Below, piece after piece: positions 35,383 to 43,572 of a stretch of 64,000 nt of DNA. The notes beneath the pieces are model-generated. The model was given only the letters and a program-made list of their open reading frames with translations. It was not told the DNA's origin and ran no database searches. Location of the stretch: NCBI GenBank assembly GCA_016195405.1, contig JACPZP010000015.1:32894-96893 (forward strand). The letters run 5' to 3'. Position 1 is the stretch's first letter; every line of letters begins with the position of its first letter. This DNA is from Planctomycetota bacterium. Its GTDB lineage: Bacteria > Planctomycetota > Planctomycetia > Gemmatales > Gemmataceae. A program made the position numbers and the translations under genes.

Positions 35383-35465
35383 CCGCGAGCCAGCGGCGAG
35401 CGCGGGCTGGATACTGTCGGTGACCGCCTCACGTCCGCGCTCGCCGTTGGCTCGCGGCTAAACGG
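35374..35465. repeat. 32-bp-arm palindrome (GTTTAGCCGCGAGCCAGCGG family), also terminator-like
   Basis: Arms 35374-35405 and 35434-35465 match at 31 of 32 positions. The left arm contains the TAG stop of the upstream gene. A second member is at 43486-43565. The hairpin separates the B3/B4 gene from the sdh operon. Confidence 0.8.
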
Positions 35466-35536
35466 GCGCTTACTGGCCGACGCGCGTCGTCAGCCTAGAA
35501 TGAGATTTTCCAATCCATTCACGGCGGGAGACGGGC

Positions 35537-36343
35537 ATGTCCGAGGCAAGGATGAGCTTGCCGGTGGCGCGGGGTTTTGGCGAAACAACACGACGAGACA
35601 AATGGTGGGTCACTCCGCTGGTCGTTTTTCTCGGACTGTCAGCCTTCATCGTCTATTCAACGTGGGCCGCGTTTCAAGGAAAGCACTACACGCACGGCCC
35701 TTATCTGTCGCCGTTCTACTCGCCGGAACTTTGGGGCGAATCGCCGCACGCGTGGTTCGGGCCGAGGCCGTCGTGGTGGCCGGGCTGGTTGATTTTTTCG
35801 CCGGCGCTCTTGATTCTATGGATGCCAGGCGGACTCCGCGTCACCTGCTACTACTATCGCGGCGCCTACTACAAGGCGTTCTGGGCCGATCCGCCTTCCT
35901 GTGCCGTTGGCGAGCCACGCAAAAGCTATTGGGGCGAGAATAAATGGCCGCTCTTGATACAGAACATCCATCGCTATTTCCTCTACATCGCCATCGTTTT
36001 CATTTTCCTGCTGGCGCATGATGCGTGGAAAGCGATGTGGTTCACGGACCCGGTGACCCGCAGCACTTCCTTTGGCATCGGCCTGGGCACGCTGGTCTTG
36101 ACCGTGAACGTCGCCCTCCTGGGCGGATTCACGTTTGGCTGTCATGCGTTCCGGCATCTCATCGGCGGCAAGCTCGATCAGCTCTCGACGGCAAAAATCC
36201 GCAAGCCCCTTTACGACTGCTCTAGTTGCCTCAATCGCAGCCACATGGCTTGGGCATGGATCAGCTTGTTCTGGGTGGCGTTCAGCGATGTGTACGTGCG
36301 GCTCTGCTCGATGGGGATTTGGAAAGACTGGAGAATCATCTGA
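35537..36343 (+). CDS. sdhC: Succinate dehydrogenase/fumarate reductase cytochrome b-type membrane subunit
   Basis: 268 residues with GGGAG seven bases before the ATG. Five membrane segments are visible: WWVTPLVVFLGLSAFIVYSTW, WPGWLIFSPALLILWM, IHRYFLYIAIVFIFLLAHDAW, IGLGTLVLTVNVALLGGFTFGCHAFRHLIGG and MAWAWISLFWVAFSDVYV. His residues in helices 3 and 4 (IHRY, LLAHD, CHAFRH) are candidate haem b ligands. The five-helix single anchor resembles the B-type (fumarate-reductase-like) complex II rather than the two-subunit SdhC/D kind. Its TGA overlaps the sdhA ATG by one base. Confidence 0.87.
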   Translation: MSEARMSLPVARGFGETTRRDKWWVTPLVVFLGLSAFIVYSTWAAFQGKHYTHGPYLSPFYSPELWGESPHAWFGPRPSWWPGWLIFSPALLILWMPGGLRVTCYYYRGAYYKAFWADPPSCAVGEPRKSYWGENKWPLLIQNIHRYFLYIAIVFIFLLAHDAWKAMWFTDPVTRSTSFGIGLGTLVLTVNVALLGGFTFGCHAFRHLIGGKLDQLSTAKIRKPLYDCSSCLNRSHMAWAWISLFWVAFSDVYVRLCSMGIWKDWRII

Positions 36344-38157
36344 TGGCGGAGTACGAAACCCACGAACATGACGTCCTTGTCATCGGCGCGGGCGGCGCCG
36401 GCTTGCGGGCCGCAATCGAAGCATCGGCAGCCGGCGTTTCCGTCGGCCTCGTCTGTAAGTCGCTGCTCGGCAAGGCGCACACGGTGATGGCTGAGGGCGG
36501 AATCGCAGCCGCCCTCGCCAATGTCGATGAGCGCGACAACTGGAAGGTCCACTTTTCCGACACCATGCGCGGCGGGCAGTACGTCAACAACTGGCGCATG
36601 GCCCAACTGCACGCCCAGGAAGCGCCGGCGCGGGTCCACGAGCTTGAAGCATGGGGGGCAGTCTTCGACCGCACGCCCGATGGCCGCATCTTGCAGCGCA
36701 ACTTCGGCGGCCACAAATATCCGCGGCTGGCCCACGTCGGCGACCGCACCGGCCTGGAATTGATCCGCACCTTGCAAGATCATGGCATCCATCTCGGCAT
36801 GGAAGTCTACATGGAGTGCACGGTCGTCAAGCTCCTGAAGGATGGCGACCGGATCGCGGGAGCTTTCGCCTATTACCGGGATCGGGGCCGTTTCGTCATC
36901 TTCAAGGCGAAGGCGGTGGTGCTGGCGACAGGCGGCATCGGCAAGGCCTACAAGATCACCAGCAACAGTTGGGAGTACACCGGCGACGGCCACACGCTTG
37001 CCTACGACGCCGGGGCCGATCTGCAGGACATGGAGTTCCTTCAATTTCACCCGACGGGCATGATTTGGCCGACAAGCGTGCAGGGAATCCTCGTGACGGA
37101 AGGCGTTCGCGGCGAGGGCGGCATCCTCGTTAACAACAAGGGCGAGCAGTTCATGTACAAGGATATTCCCGACCTCTATAAGAATCAGACCGCCAAGGAT
37201 CCCGAAGAAGGTTGGCGCTATTGCCAGGGAGATCGCAATGCCCAGCGCCCCGCCGAACTCTTGACGCGCGATCACGTGGCCCGCTGTATTCGTCGCGAAG
37301 TGAATGAAGGTCGCGGCAGCCCACACGGCGGCGTCTTCCTCGACATTTCTTGGATCAAATCGAAGATTCCGAACGCGCCGGAGCACATCAAGCGGAAGCT
37401 GCCGAGCATGTATCACCAGTTCAAGGAACTGGGCGACATCGATATCACCAAGGAAGCGATGGAAGTCGGCCCGACCACGCATTACATCATGGGTGGAGTC
37501 AAGGTCGATGCCGAGTCGCAAATGTCTCGAGTGCCCGGCCTCTTTGCGTGCGGAGAATGCGCCGTCGGTATCAACGGCGCCAATCGGCTGGGCGGCAATT
37601 CACTGTCAGATTTGATCGTCTTCGGCAAACGCGCCGGTGAGTTCGCCGCCAAGTACGCCAAAGACAAAGGCGCCCCTGCCCTTCACAACGATCAGGTTGA
37701 AGAAGCGGCCCGCTGGACGCTCGCGCCCTTCGAGCGCGCCGGCGGCACGGAGGGACCATACCAGATCCAATATGATCTGCAAAACATGATGCAGGATCTG
37801 GTCGGCATCGTCCGCCGCGAGGACGAGATGCTGCGAGCGCTCGAAGGTTTAGGCAAACTTCGCCGCCGCGCGCAAGAAGCCAAGGTCGCCGGCAATCGCG
37901 AGTATAACCCCGGCTGGCACACGGCCCTCGACTTGCACAACCTGCTGACGGTCTCCGAAGCGATCGCCCGCTCCGCCTTGGTCCGCAAAGAAAGCCGCGG
38001 CGGCCATTTCCGCGACGACTTTCCCGCGAAAGCGGACAAATTCGCCAAGGTAAACCTCGTCGTCCGCAAAGGCCCTGATGGCCAGATGCAGCTCGAAGAG
38101 GTGCCGATTCCGGAGATGCCGGAGGAGTTGAAGCAGATTATCAAGGAGATGGGTTAG
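36343..38157 (+). CDS. sdhA: Succinate dehydrogenase flavoprotein subunit
   Basis: 604 residues, start fixed by the one-base overlap with sdhC and by the N-terminal FAD motif HDVLVIGAGGAGLRAAIEA. HTVMAEGGIAAA is the flavinylation His region, TGGIGKAYKITSNSWEYTGDGHTLAYDAGADLQDMEFLQFHPTG the catalytic/FAD region, and GLFACGECAVGINGANRLGGNSLSDLIVFGKRAG the C-terminal FAD loop. It oxidises succinate to fumarate at the cytoplasmic face of complex II. An in-frame upstream extension exists but is within sdhC. Confidence 0.96.
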   Translation: MAEYETHEHDVLVIGAGGAGLRAAIEASAAGVSVGLVCKSLLGKAHTVMAEGGIAAALANVDERDNWKVHFSDTMRGGQYVNNWRMAQLHAQEAPARVHELEAWGAVFDRTPDGRILQRNFGGHKYPRLAHVGDRTGLELIRTLQDHGIHLGMEVYMECTVVKLLKDGDRIAGAFAYYRDRGRFVIFKAKAVVLATGGIGKAYKITSNSWEYTGDGHTLAYDAGADLQDMEFLQFHPTGMIWPTSVQGILVTEGVRGEGGILVNNKGEQFMYKDIPDLYKNQTAKDPEEGWRYCQGDRNAQRPAELLTRDHVARCIRREVNEGRGSPHGGVFLDISWIKSKIPNAPEHIKRKLPSMYHQFKELGDIDITKEAMEVGPTTHYIMGGVKVDAESQMSRVPGLFACGECAVGINGANRLGGNSLSDLIVFGKRAGEFAAKYAKDKGAPALHNDQVEEAARWTLAPFERAGGTEGPYQIQYDLQNMMQDLVGIVRREDEMLRALEGLGKLRRRAQEAKVAGNREYNPGWHTALDLHNLLTVSEAIARSALVRKESRGGHFRDDFPAKADKFAKVNLVVRKGPDGQMQLEEVPIPEMPEELKQIIKEMG

Positions 38158-38165
38158 GTTGATTT

Positions 38166-38243
38166 GGCGAGTCGGGAGCGTAAGCGGCGTAAGCGACCGG
38201 AGGACGCGCCGCACACTCCGGTCGCTTACGCTCCCGGCTCGCC
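38166..38243. repeat. Palindromic repeat between sdhA and sdhB
   Basis: GGCGAG(T/C)CGGGAGCGTAAGCG arms around a short loop; the left arm carries an extra GCGTAAG duplication. The hairpin lies within the sdh operon and could stabilise or separate the sdhCA and sdhB messages. Confidence 0.7.
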
Positions 38244-38265
38244 GTGAATCCATTGGAGACGGTCA

Positions 38266-39045
38266 ATGTCGTCTACCGACACGCAAATAATGATCACTCT
38301 CCGCATTTGGCGGGGCGACGCCAACGGCGGCAAGTTCGAGGACTACCGAACGCCCGTCGCCGAGGGCATGGTCGTTCTCGACGCCGTCCATCGCGTGCAG
38401 GCCGAACAAGCCAATGACATGGCCGTGCGCTGGAACTGCAAAGCCGGCAAATGCGGCTCATGTTCTGCGGAAATCAACGGCAAACCAGGGCTCATGTGCA
38501 TGACACAGCTCACGCATTTGCCGCTTGATGAGCCGATCACCATCGAGCCGATGCGGGCCTTTCCGCGCGTGAAGGATCTGGTGACTGATGTGTCGTGGAA
38601 CTACCGCGTCAAGAAGCGCATCAAGCCCTTCAAGCCGCGTAAACCCGACGCTTCCGACGGCACCTGGCGGATGGGACAAGCCGACGTCGACCGCGTGCAG
38701 GAATTTCGCAAGTGTATCGAATGTTTCCTTTGCCAAGACGTCTGCCACGTCTTGCGCGATCATCACCTGCACGAGGAATTCATTGGCCCGCGCTTCCTCG
38801 TCCATATTGCCGCCCTGGAGATGCATCCGCTTGACACCGAGGATCGCCTTCCCGAGCTAAAGGAAGCAAACGGCATCGGCTACTGCAACATCACCAAATG
38901 CTGCACGAAGGTCTGCCCCGAGCACATCACCATCACCGACAACGCGATCATTCCGCTCAAGGAACGCGTGGTGGACGAGTACTATGATCCGCTCACCCGC
39001 TTGTGGCGCCTGGTCTGGCCCAAGAAAAACCCGAATGACGTTTAG
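38266..39045 (+). CDS. sdhB: Succinate dehydrogenase iron-sulfur subunit
   Basis: 259 residues. N-terminal plant-type ferredoxin domain with CKAGKCGSCSAEINGKPGLMC ([2Fe-2S], ~65-85), then CIECFLCQDVC ([4Fe-4S]) and CNITKCCTKVCPEHI ([3Fe-4S] and its partners). It passes electrons from SdhA to the membrane subunit. It begins 108 bp after sdhA, across a long hairpin. The TAG stop lies within the first bases of the palindrome at 39040-39098. Confidence 0.95.
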   Translation: MSSTDTQIMITLRIWRGDANGGKFEDYRTPVAEGMVVLDAVHRVQAEQANDMAVRWNCKAGKCGSCSAEINGKPGLMCMTQLTHLPLDEPITIEPMRAFPRVKDLVTDVSWNYRVKKRIKPFKPRKPDASDGTWRMGQADVDRVQEFRKCIECFLCQDVCHVLRDHHLHEEFIGPRFLVHIAALEMHPLDTEDRLPELKEANGIGYCNITKCCTKVCPEHITITDNAIIPLKERVVDEYYDPLTRLWRLVWPKKNPNDV

Positions 39046-39098
39046 CAGGGAGCCGCAGGCGACCGGGCGGCCCAGTCGCCTGCGGCTCCGCGCTAAAC
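39040..39098. repeat. Palindrome GTTTAGCxxGGAGCCGCAGGCGAC, includes sdhB stop
   Basis: Arms 39040-39063 and 39075-39098 pair except for two bases. The outer GTTTAGC supplies the TAG of sdhB. Same family as 10827-10864; terminator-like. Confidence 0.75.
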
Positions 39099-39232
39099 AA
39101 TGCGGCCCGCATATTCCGCATATCTTCCGCTGGAACGGTCTGGCGCCGGGTGACCATTCGTGTTCGTGGCAATTCCGGCGCGTCCACTGCCGATTTATCC
39201 CGAAGAGGTCCACCTCGGAAAGGATTCCATCG

Positions 39233-39595
39233 ATGAAGATCTGGCTGTACCGACTTCCCCTCACCGCAATTGCATTTTTGATTTTTTTCGGGCCTTCGTC
39301 CGGACAAGAGCCGGCGCCCGCCCAGTTTCCGCCTTCCGGCGCGCCGGTTGTGCCGGCGCCGCCGCCCGCTCGCGGTCCGTTTCAGAGTTGTCTCAATAAG
39401 CACGGGCTGGGCTGTTGGGCGCACCACACGCAAATGGGCTGCGGCAGCTTTCACTCCGAGATGCGCTTTATGTTCGGCTCGTGCCGGACCTTCTTCAGCG
39501 AACGCTGTATTCCCAATCCACCGCACAGCGACCGCGACCCGTACTGGCGCAATCCGTGCGGCGGACCGGGCGGCACGGGTAATTGCAATCAATAG
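39233..39595 (+). CDS. Small exported Cys-rich protein
   Basis: 120 residues; ATG at 39233 with AAAGGA about nine bases upstream. Signal peptide 1-24 (YRLPLTAIAFLIFFGPSSGQ), a Pro-rich stretch, then a His/Cys-rich domain (CLNKHGLGCWAHHTQMGCGSFHSEMRF, GSCRTFFSERC) ending in GGPGGTGNCNQ. Eight Cys in the mature part suggest disulfides or metal binding. Similar short Cys-rich exported proteins occur widely in Gemmataceae; function unknown. Confidence 0.75.
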   Translation: MKIWLYRLPLTAIAFLIFFGPSSGQEPAPAQFPPSGAPVVPAPPPARGPFQSCLNKHGLGCWAHHTQMGCGSFHSEMRFMFGSCRTFFSERCIPNPPHSDRDPYWRNPCGGPGGTGNCNQ

Positions 39596-39618
39596 AATGG
39601 CGCGTGCGGGAGGACATC

Positions 39619-40209
39619 ATGGCCGACCTACCCCTCGTTTATCTCGCCCGTCACGGTGAAACCGCCTGGACGGTCTCACGCCAGCATACGGGCCGCTCCG
39701 ACATTCCGCTCACCGAGAAGGGCGAGCGCAACGCGGTCAAGCTTGGCCAACGCCTGAAGACCGTGGCCTTCGCGCGCGTTTTCAGCAGCCCCTCCCAGCG
39801 TGCCCGCAAGACTTGTGAACTAGCCGGCTTCGCGGACGTCGCCCAAGTTGATCTCGACACACAGGAATGGGATTACGGGCGCTACGACGGCTTGACCTCG
39901 GTTCAGATTCTCAAGGAGCGGCCTGACTGGCAACTGTTCCGTGACGGTTGTCCCGACGGCGAAACCGTGGCGCAAATCGGCGCCCGCGCCGACCGCGTGC
40001 TGGCGCGCCTTCGCTCCATCCAGGGCAACGCGCTGCTCTTTTCGAGCGGACATTTCCTCCGCGTCCTAGCGGCGCGTTGGTTGGGCCTGGATGCTTCGGG
40101 CAGTCGCTATCTTTTGCTGAGCACCGCGAGCCTGAGCGTTCTCGGCTATGAGCACAACGCAAATGAGCCGGTCCTTCGCCTGTGGAACGACGATAGTCAC
40201 GTTCTGTAG
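39619..40209 (+). CDS. Histidine phosphatase family protein
   Basis: 196 residues; ATG at 39619 preceded by GGGAGG. LVYLARHGETAWTVSRQHTGRSDIPLTEKGERNA is the phosphoglycerate-mutase-like RHG motif with the nucleophilic His; SSPSQRARKTCE and the second His in FSSGHFLRVLAARWL complete the active site. The family includes 2,3-bisphosphoglycerate-dependent mutases, cobalamin phosphatases (CobC) and broad phosphatases; the context does not settle which. Confidence 0.92.
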   Translation: MADLPLVYLARHGETAWTVSRQHTGRSDIPLTEKGERNAVKLGQRLKTVAFARVFSSPSQRARKTCELAGFADVAQVDLDTQEWDYGRYDGLTSVQILKERPDWQLFRDGCPDGETVAQIGARADRVLARLRSIQGNALLFSSGHFLRVLAARWLGLDASGSRYLLLSTASLSVLGYEHNANEPVLRLWNDDSHVL

Positions 40210-40300
40210 CAACCGTCTGTAGCGACCGCTTGCCGTTTCGCGCTCCATTCATCTATTATCGGTAGACCTTCCGCATCCACATCTTAAATGGAGGTTTGCC

Positions 40301-41209
40301 ATGGATATCGGATTCAACAAGCCGCTCTACATCCTTCCCTTCGATCACCGTGGTTCGTTCCAAGCCAAGATGTTCGGCTGGAAGGGGGCGTTGACGGGCA
40401 TTCAGTCCGCCGAGATCGCCGCCACCAAGCAAATCATCTACGAGGGCTTCAAGGCCGCGGTCGACGGCGGCGTTCCCAAGGAGAAGGCCGGCATTTTGGT
40501 CGACGAGCAATTCGGCACGGCCATTCTCAAGGACGCGGCCAAGCAGGAATACATCACGGCATGCCCGGCGGAAAAGAGCGGCCAGGACGAATTCGATTTT
40601 GAATACGGCAATGACTTCGGCAAACACATCGAGATGTTCAAGCCGACCTTCTGCAAGGTGCTGGTCCGCTTCAATCCCGAAGCCGACCGAGCCATGAATC
40701 AGCGACAGGCAAGCAAGCTCCGTAAGCTTTCGGCTTATATGCGTCACACGGGCCGCTACTTCATGTTTGAATTGTTGGTGCCGCCGGACAAGGCTCAGAT
40801 GGAGCACGTCAAGGGCGACAAGAAACGCTTCGAGAAGGAGTTGCGGCCCGATCTCATGGTGCGGGCGATCCAGATGCTTCAGGATGGGACCGTCGAACCG
40901 GACGTGTGGAAGATCGAGGGCCTCGATACGCGTGAAGACTGCGAGAAAGTGGTAGCCGCCGCCCAGCGCCGGGGCCGCACCAATGTCGGCTGCATTATCT
41001 TGGGGCGCGGTGAAGACGACAAGAAAGTCCGCGAGTGGTTAACGGTCGCCGCCAAAGTCCCGGGCTTCATCGGCTTCGCGGTGGGCCGCACCACGTTTTG
41101 GGACCCTTTGATCGCATACCGCAGCAAGAACATCAGCCGCGAAGAGGCCGTTATGCGCATCGCTGCCACGTACCGCGGATGGGTGGACTTGTTTGAACAA
41201 GCGAAGTAG
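40301..41209 (+). CDS. DUF2090 / IolC C-terminal-like aldolase domain protein
   Basis: 302 residues; GGAGG six bases before the ATG. LYILPFDHRGSFQAKMFGW at the N-terminus, ILVDEQFGTAILKDA, CPAEKSGQDEFDFEYG, VRFNPEADRAMNQRQ and CIILGRGEDDKKVREWL match the TIM-barrel DUF2090 domain found at the C-terminus of IolC (2-deoxy-5-keto-gluconate kinase) and related to 2-deoxy-5-keto-D-gluconate-6-phosphate aldolases. The kinase half is absent, and no other inositol catabolic gene is nearby, so the substrate is uncertain. Confidence 0.85.
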   Translation: MDIGFNKPLYILPFDHRGSFQAKMFGWKGALTGIQSAEIAATKQIIYEGFKAAVDGGVPKEKAGILVDEQFGTAILKDAAKQEYITACPAEKSGQDEFDFEYGNDFGKHIEMFKPTFCKVLVRFNPEADRAMNQRQASKLRKLSAYMRHTGRYFMFELLVPPDKAQMEHVKGDKKRFEKELRPDLMVRAIQMLQDGTVEPDVWKIEGLDTREDCEKVVAAAQRRGRTNVGCIILGRGEDDKKVREWLTVAAKVPGFIGFAVGRTTFWDPLIAYRSKNISREEAVMRIAATYRGWVDLFEQAK

Positions 41210-41220
41210 ACTGGAGTAAA

Positions 41221-41306
41221 GCGCGAAACCGCCGAGCGAACGACAAGACGCAGCAGAAGGTTGAGGCCTTCGGCTGCGTCTTGTCGTTCGCTCGGCGGTT
41301 TCGCGC
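41221..41306. terminator. Perfect 34-bp-arm hairpin between convergent genes
   Basis: Arms 41221-41254 and 41273-41306 are exact reverse complements around an 18-nt loop. Located 12 bp after the aldolase stop and 11 bp before the YTV gene stop, so a bidirectional terminator role is likely. It also looks like a member of the palindromic repeat collection. Confidence 0.8.
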
Positions 41307-41316
41307 GCCCTTCAGC

Positions 41317-43260
41317 TCATTCACAGCAAGGCACGCACACCGGAATCCGCCGGCACACTTTGTAGGTCACGCAATACGGCTCCATCCGGCAGGTCGTCAC
41401 CGGCACGCAAGTCACGGTTTCTTGGGGCACCATCCGGCAGACCGTGTAAGGCACCTGGCAGACTTTCTCTTCCGTGACGATGCGGCATTTCTGGCACTTG
41501 ACCACCTGTTGGCACTGTTCCGGCACCATCCGGCAAGTGGTGTAAGGCACCTGGCAGACTTTTTCCTCGGGCACCATGATGCAGCGCGTCCTCGTCACCA
41601 TTCGGCAATGCTGCTCGGGAATCATCCGGCAGGTCGTATACGGGACATGCTTGACATGCACCTCCGGCACCATGTAGCACTTGCGGCACGTCACCATCCG
41701 GCAATGCTGCTCGGGCACCATCCGGCAGGTCGTGTAGCAGTACCGCTGCACGCGCTCCTCGGGCACCATATAGCACCGGCGACACGTCACCATCCGGCAA
41801 TGTTGCTCGGGGATCATTCGGCAGGTCGTATACGGAATGTGCTTGACGTGCACTTCGGGCACCATGTAGCACTTTCGGCAAGTGATCATCCGGCAATGTT
41901 GCTCCGGGATCATTCGGCAGGTCGTGTAGCACATCCGCTGGACGCGTTCCTCGGGCACTTTAACGCAGCGCTGGCAAGTCACCATCTTGCAGTGCTGTTT
42001 GGGCACCATCCGGCATGTCGTGTATGTGCATTTCCGCGTGGTGCATTCCGGCACCGTGCGGCAGACGTTGTAGCGAACCGTGTGGCAGTGCTCGCGACGG
42101 ACGTAATGGCAGCAAGTCACCGTGCGGATTTCGTCGCGCGGCACCCACACGCGCTTGCACTCATGCCGGCCGGGGAGCTGCACGCAATAGTTGACTACCG
42201 GGCCGGGGCAGTAATGCGACGTGCAGGTGCAGGGGTCGAACGTCCACGTGCCAGGCATTCGGCAGCAACGATTGACGACTGGTCCCGGAATGAAGCACGT
42301 TTCGGTGTGCCAATCGCCTGTTTTCACGCAGATCTGCTTCGTCGTGTAGACCGGCTCGCACGTGTACGTCTTGACGATCTTCTCGCAGGGTTCCAGAACG
42401 GTGCGATAAGTAACCACCGGCACGTCGACGCAGTGCTGCTGATACTCGGGCCGATACGTCGTCCACTGCACCGGCACTTGGTAGCATTCGATCTTGTCGT
42501 GGTAGACCGTGTAGCGTCGCTCGCAGACGTGATTTTGGTATTCAGGCCGATAGGTCGTCCAGGTTTGCGGCACCTGGTAGTCCTGATAGCATTGCTTCAT
42601 CACCGTGTAACGGCATTCACGGACGTGATGCTGGTACTCGGCGCGATACGTCGTCCAATACTGCGGCACTTGGTAATCCTGGTAGCACGGCTTCATCTCC
42701 GTGTAGCGGCGTTCGCAGACATGGTTCTGGTATTCGGGCCGATAGGTGGTCCAGTATTGCGGCACCTGATAGTCCTGGTAGCACGGCTTCATCACCGTGT
42801 AACGGCATTCGCGCACGTGTTGCTGATATTCGGCCCGATACGTAGTCCAGTAGCAAGGCTCTTGGTAGCACTGGGTGACGGGCTTCATCACGCAATAGCG
42901 ATGCTCGCGCACATGCTGCTCGTAAACAGGTCGAAAGACCGTGAAGCAACGAACGACGTCGTAGGTTTCATAGACGGGCCGGCAGACCGTATAGCGATGT
43001 TCGCGGACTTTTTGCTCGTAGACTGGGCAATAGGTGGTGCTGCGGCATTCCTTCATGACGGTGTGGTAAACCGGCTTATATTGAACGCAGGTGCGCTCTT
43101 CCCACACGGTCTGATAGCAGACTCGGTAGCTGACGCACGGCATGCACTGCTGTGGACATGATGGGGGAAAACGACATGCCCCGCAATGTCCGGCCCACGC
43201 CGTGGATGCGGAAGCACCGAAAAGTGCAACTGTCAGCGCCAGGACATTCTTGAGCCTCAT
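41317..43260 (-). CDS. YTV-repeat Cys/Tyr-rich envelope protein
   Basis: 647 residues; ATG at 43260 with GGAGG upstream, signal peptide 1-23. The first half carries ~32-residue repeats around YQDYQVPQYWTTYRPEYQNHVCERRYT, the YTV repeat known from planctomycetes. The second half has a different ~32/64-residue array based on YTTCRMVPEQHCRMVTCRKCYMVPE. Cys content is very high. YTV proteins have been associated with the proteinaceous planctomycete cell wall, so a disulfide-linked envelope role is likely but inferred. The repeats make the opposite strand open for 626 codons, which I treat as an artefact. Confidence 0.88.
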   Translation of the reverse strand: MRLKNVLALTVALFGASASTAWAGHCGACRFPPSCPQQCMPCVSYRVCYQTVWEERTCVQYKPVYHTVMKECRSTTYCPVYEQKVREHRYTVCRPVYETYDVVRCFTVFRPVYEQHVREHRYCVMKPVTQCYQEPCYWTTYRAEYQQHVRECRYTVMKPCYQDYQVPQYWTTYRPEYQNHVCERRYTEMKPCYQDYQVPQYWTTYRAEYQHHVRECRYTVMKQCYQDYQVPQTWTTYRPEYQNHVCERRYTVYHDKIECYQVPVQWTTYRPEYQQHCVDVPVVTYRTVLEPCEKIVKTYTCEPVYTTKQICVKTGDWHTETCFIPGPVVNRCCRMPGTWTFDPCTCTSHYCPGPVVNYCVQLPGRHECKRVWVPRDEIRTVTCCHYVRREHCHTVRYNVCRTVPECTTRKCTYTTCRMVPKQHCKMVTCQRCVKVPEERVQRMCYTTCRMIPEQHCRMITCRKCYMVPEVHVKHIPYTTCRMIPEQHCRMVTCRRCYMVPEERVQRYCYTTCRMVPEQHCRMVTCRKCYMVPEVHVKHVPYTTCRMIPEQHCRMVTRTRCIMVPEEKVCQVPYTTCRMVPEQCQQVVKCQKCRIVTEEKVCQVPYTVCRMVPQETVTCVPVTTCRMEPYCVTYKVCRRIPVCVPCCE

Positions 43261-43485
43261 CTCGGGCCTCCTCGACAAGCGACCTGCGATGTTCCGTGAG
43301 ATGTGCGGGGCGCGCGACCGACTAGTCGCGGCATTCCCGTCCGGACAAATGTGCCCGATGGTCGGGGTTGCGTAAAATCTTCTTGAAGGAAATACCGAGG
43401 GATTTTCGAAAGCGGGGTGCTTTGACCGGGACTTTGACGGACGGTCTTGAAATGACGTTTGGGTGAATTCTGTCGAGAAGGGAAG

Positions 43486-43565
43486 GTTTAGCCGCGAGCC
43501 AGCGGCGAGCGCGGGCGGAGCGCAATGGGATTCGGTCCGCTCTCGCCGCTGGCTCGCGGCTTAAC
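43486..43565. repeat. Palindrome of the GTTTAGCCGCGAGCCAGCGG family (copy 2)
   Basis: Inverted repeat starting 8 bp after the oligoendopeptidase stop, related to 35374-35465. Acts plausibly as terminator of pepF. The rest of the gap 43261-43572 holds the YTV gene promoter region and shows no gene. Confidence 0.75.
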
Positions 43566-43572
43566 GAAATGG

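Noticed and set aside
41500..42900. Regular direct repeats that might suggest a CRISPR array
   Set aside because: They are coding repeats of the YTV protein in frame, with no unique spacers and no cas genes.
41281..43161. 626-codon plus-strand frame opposite the YTV-repeat gene
   Set aside because: It exists because the repeated DNA lacks stops on the other strand; the product is a periodic His/Arg/Leu string and the sense protein has a signal peptide and known repeats.
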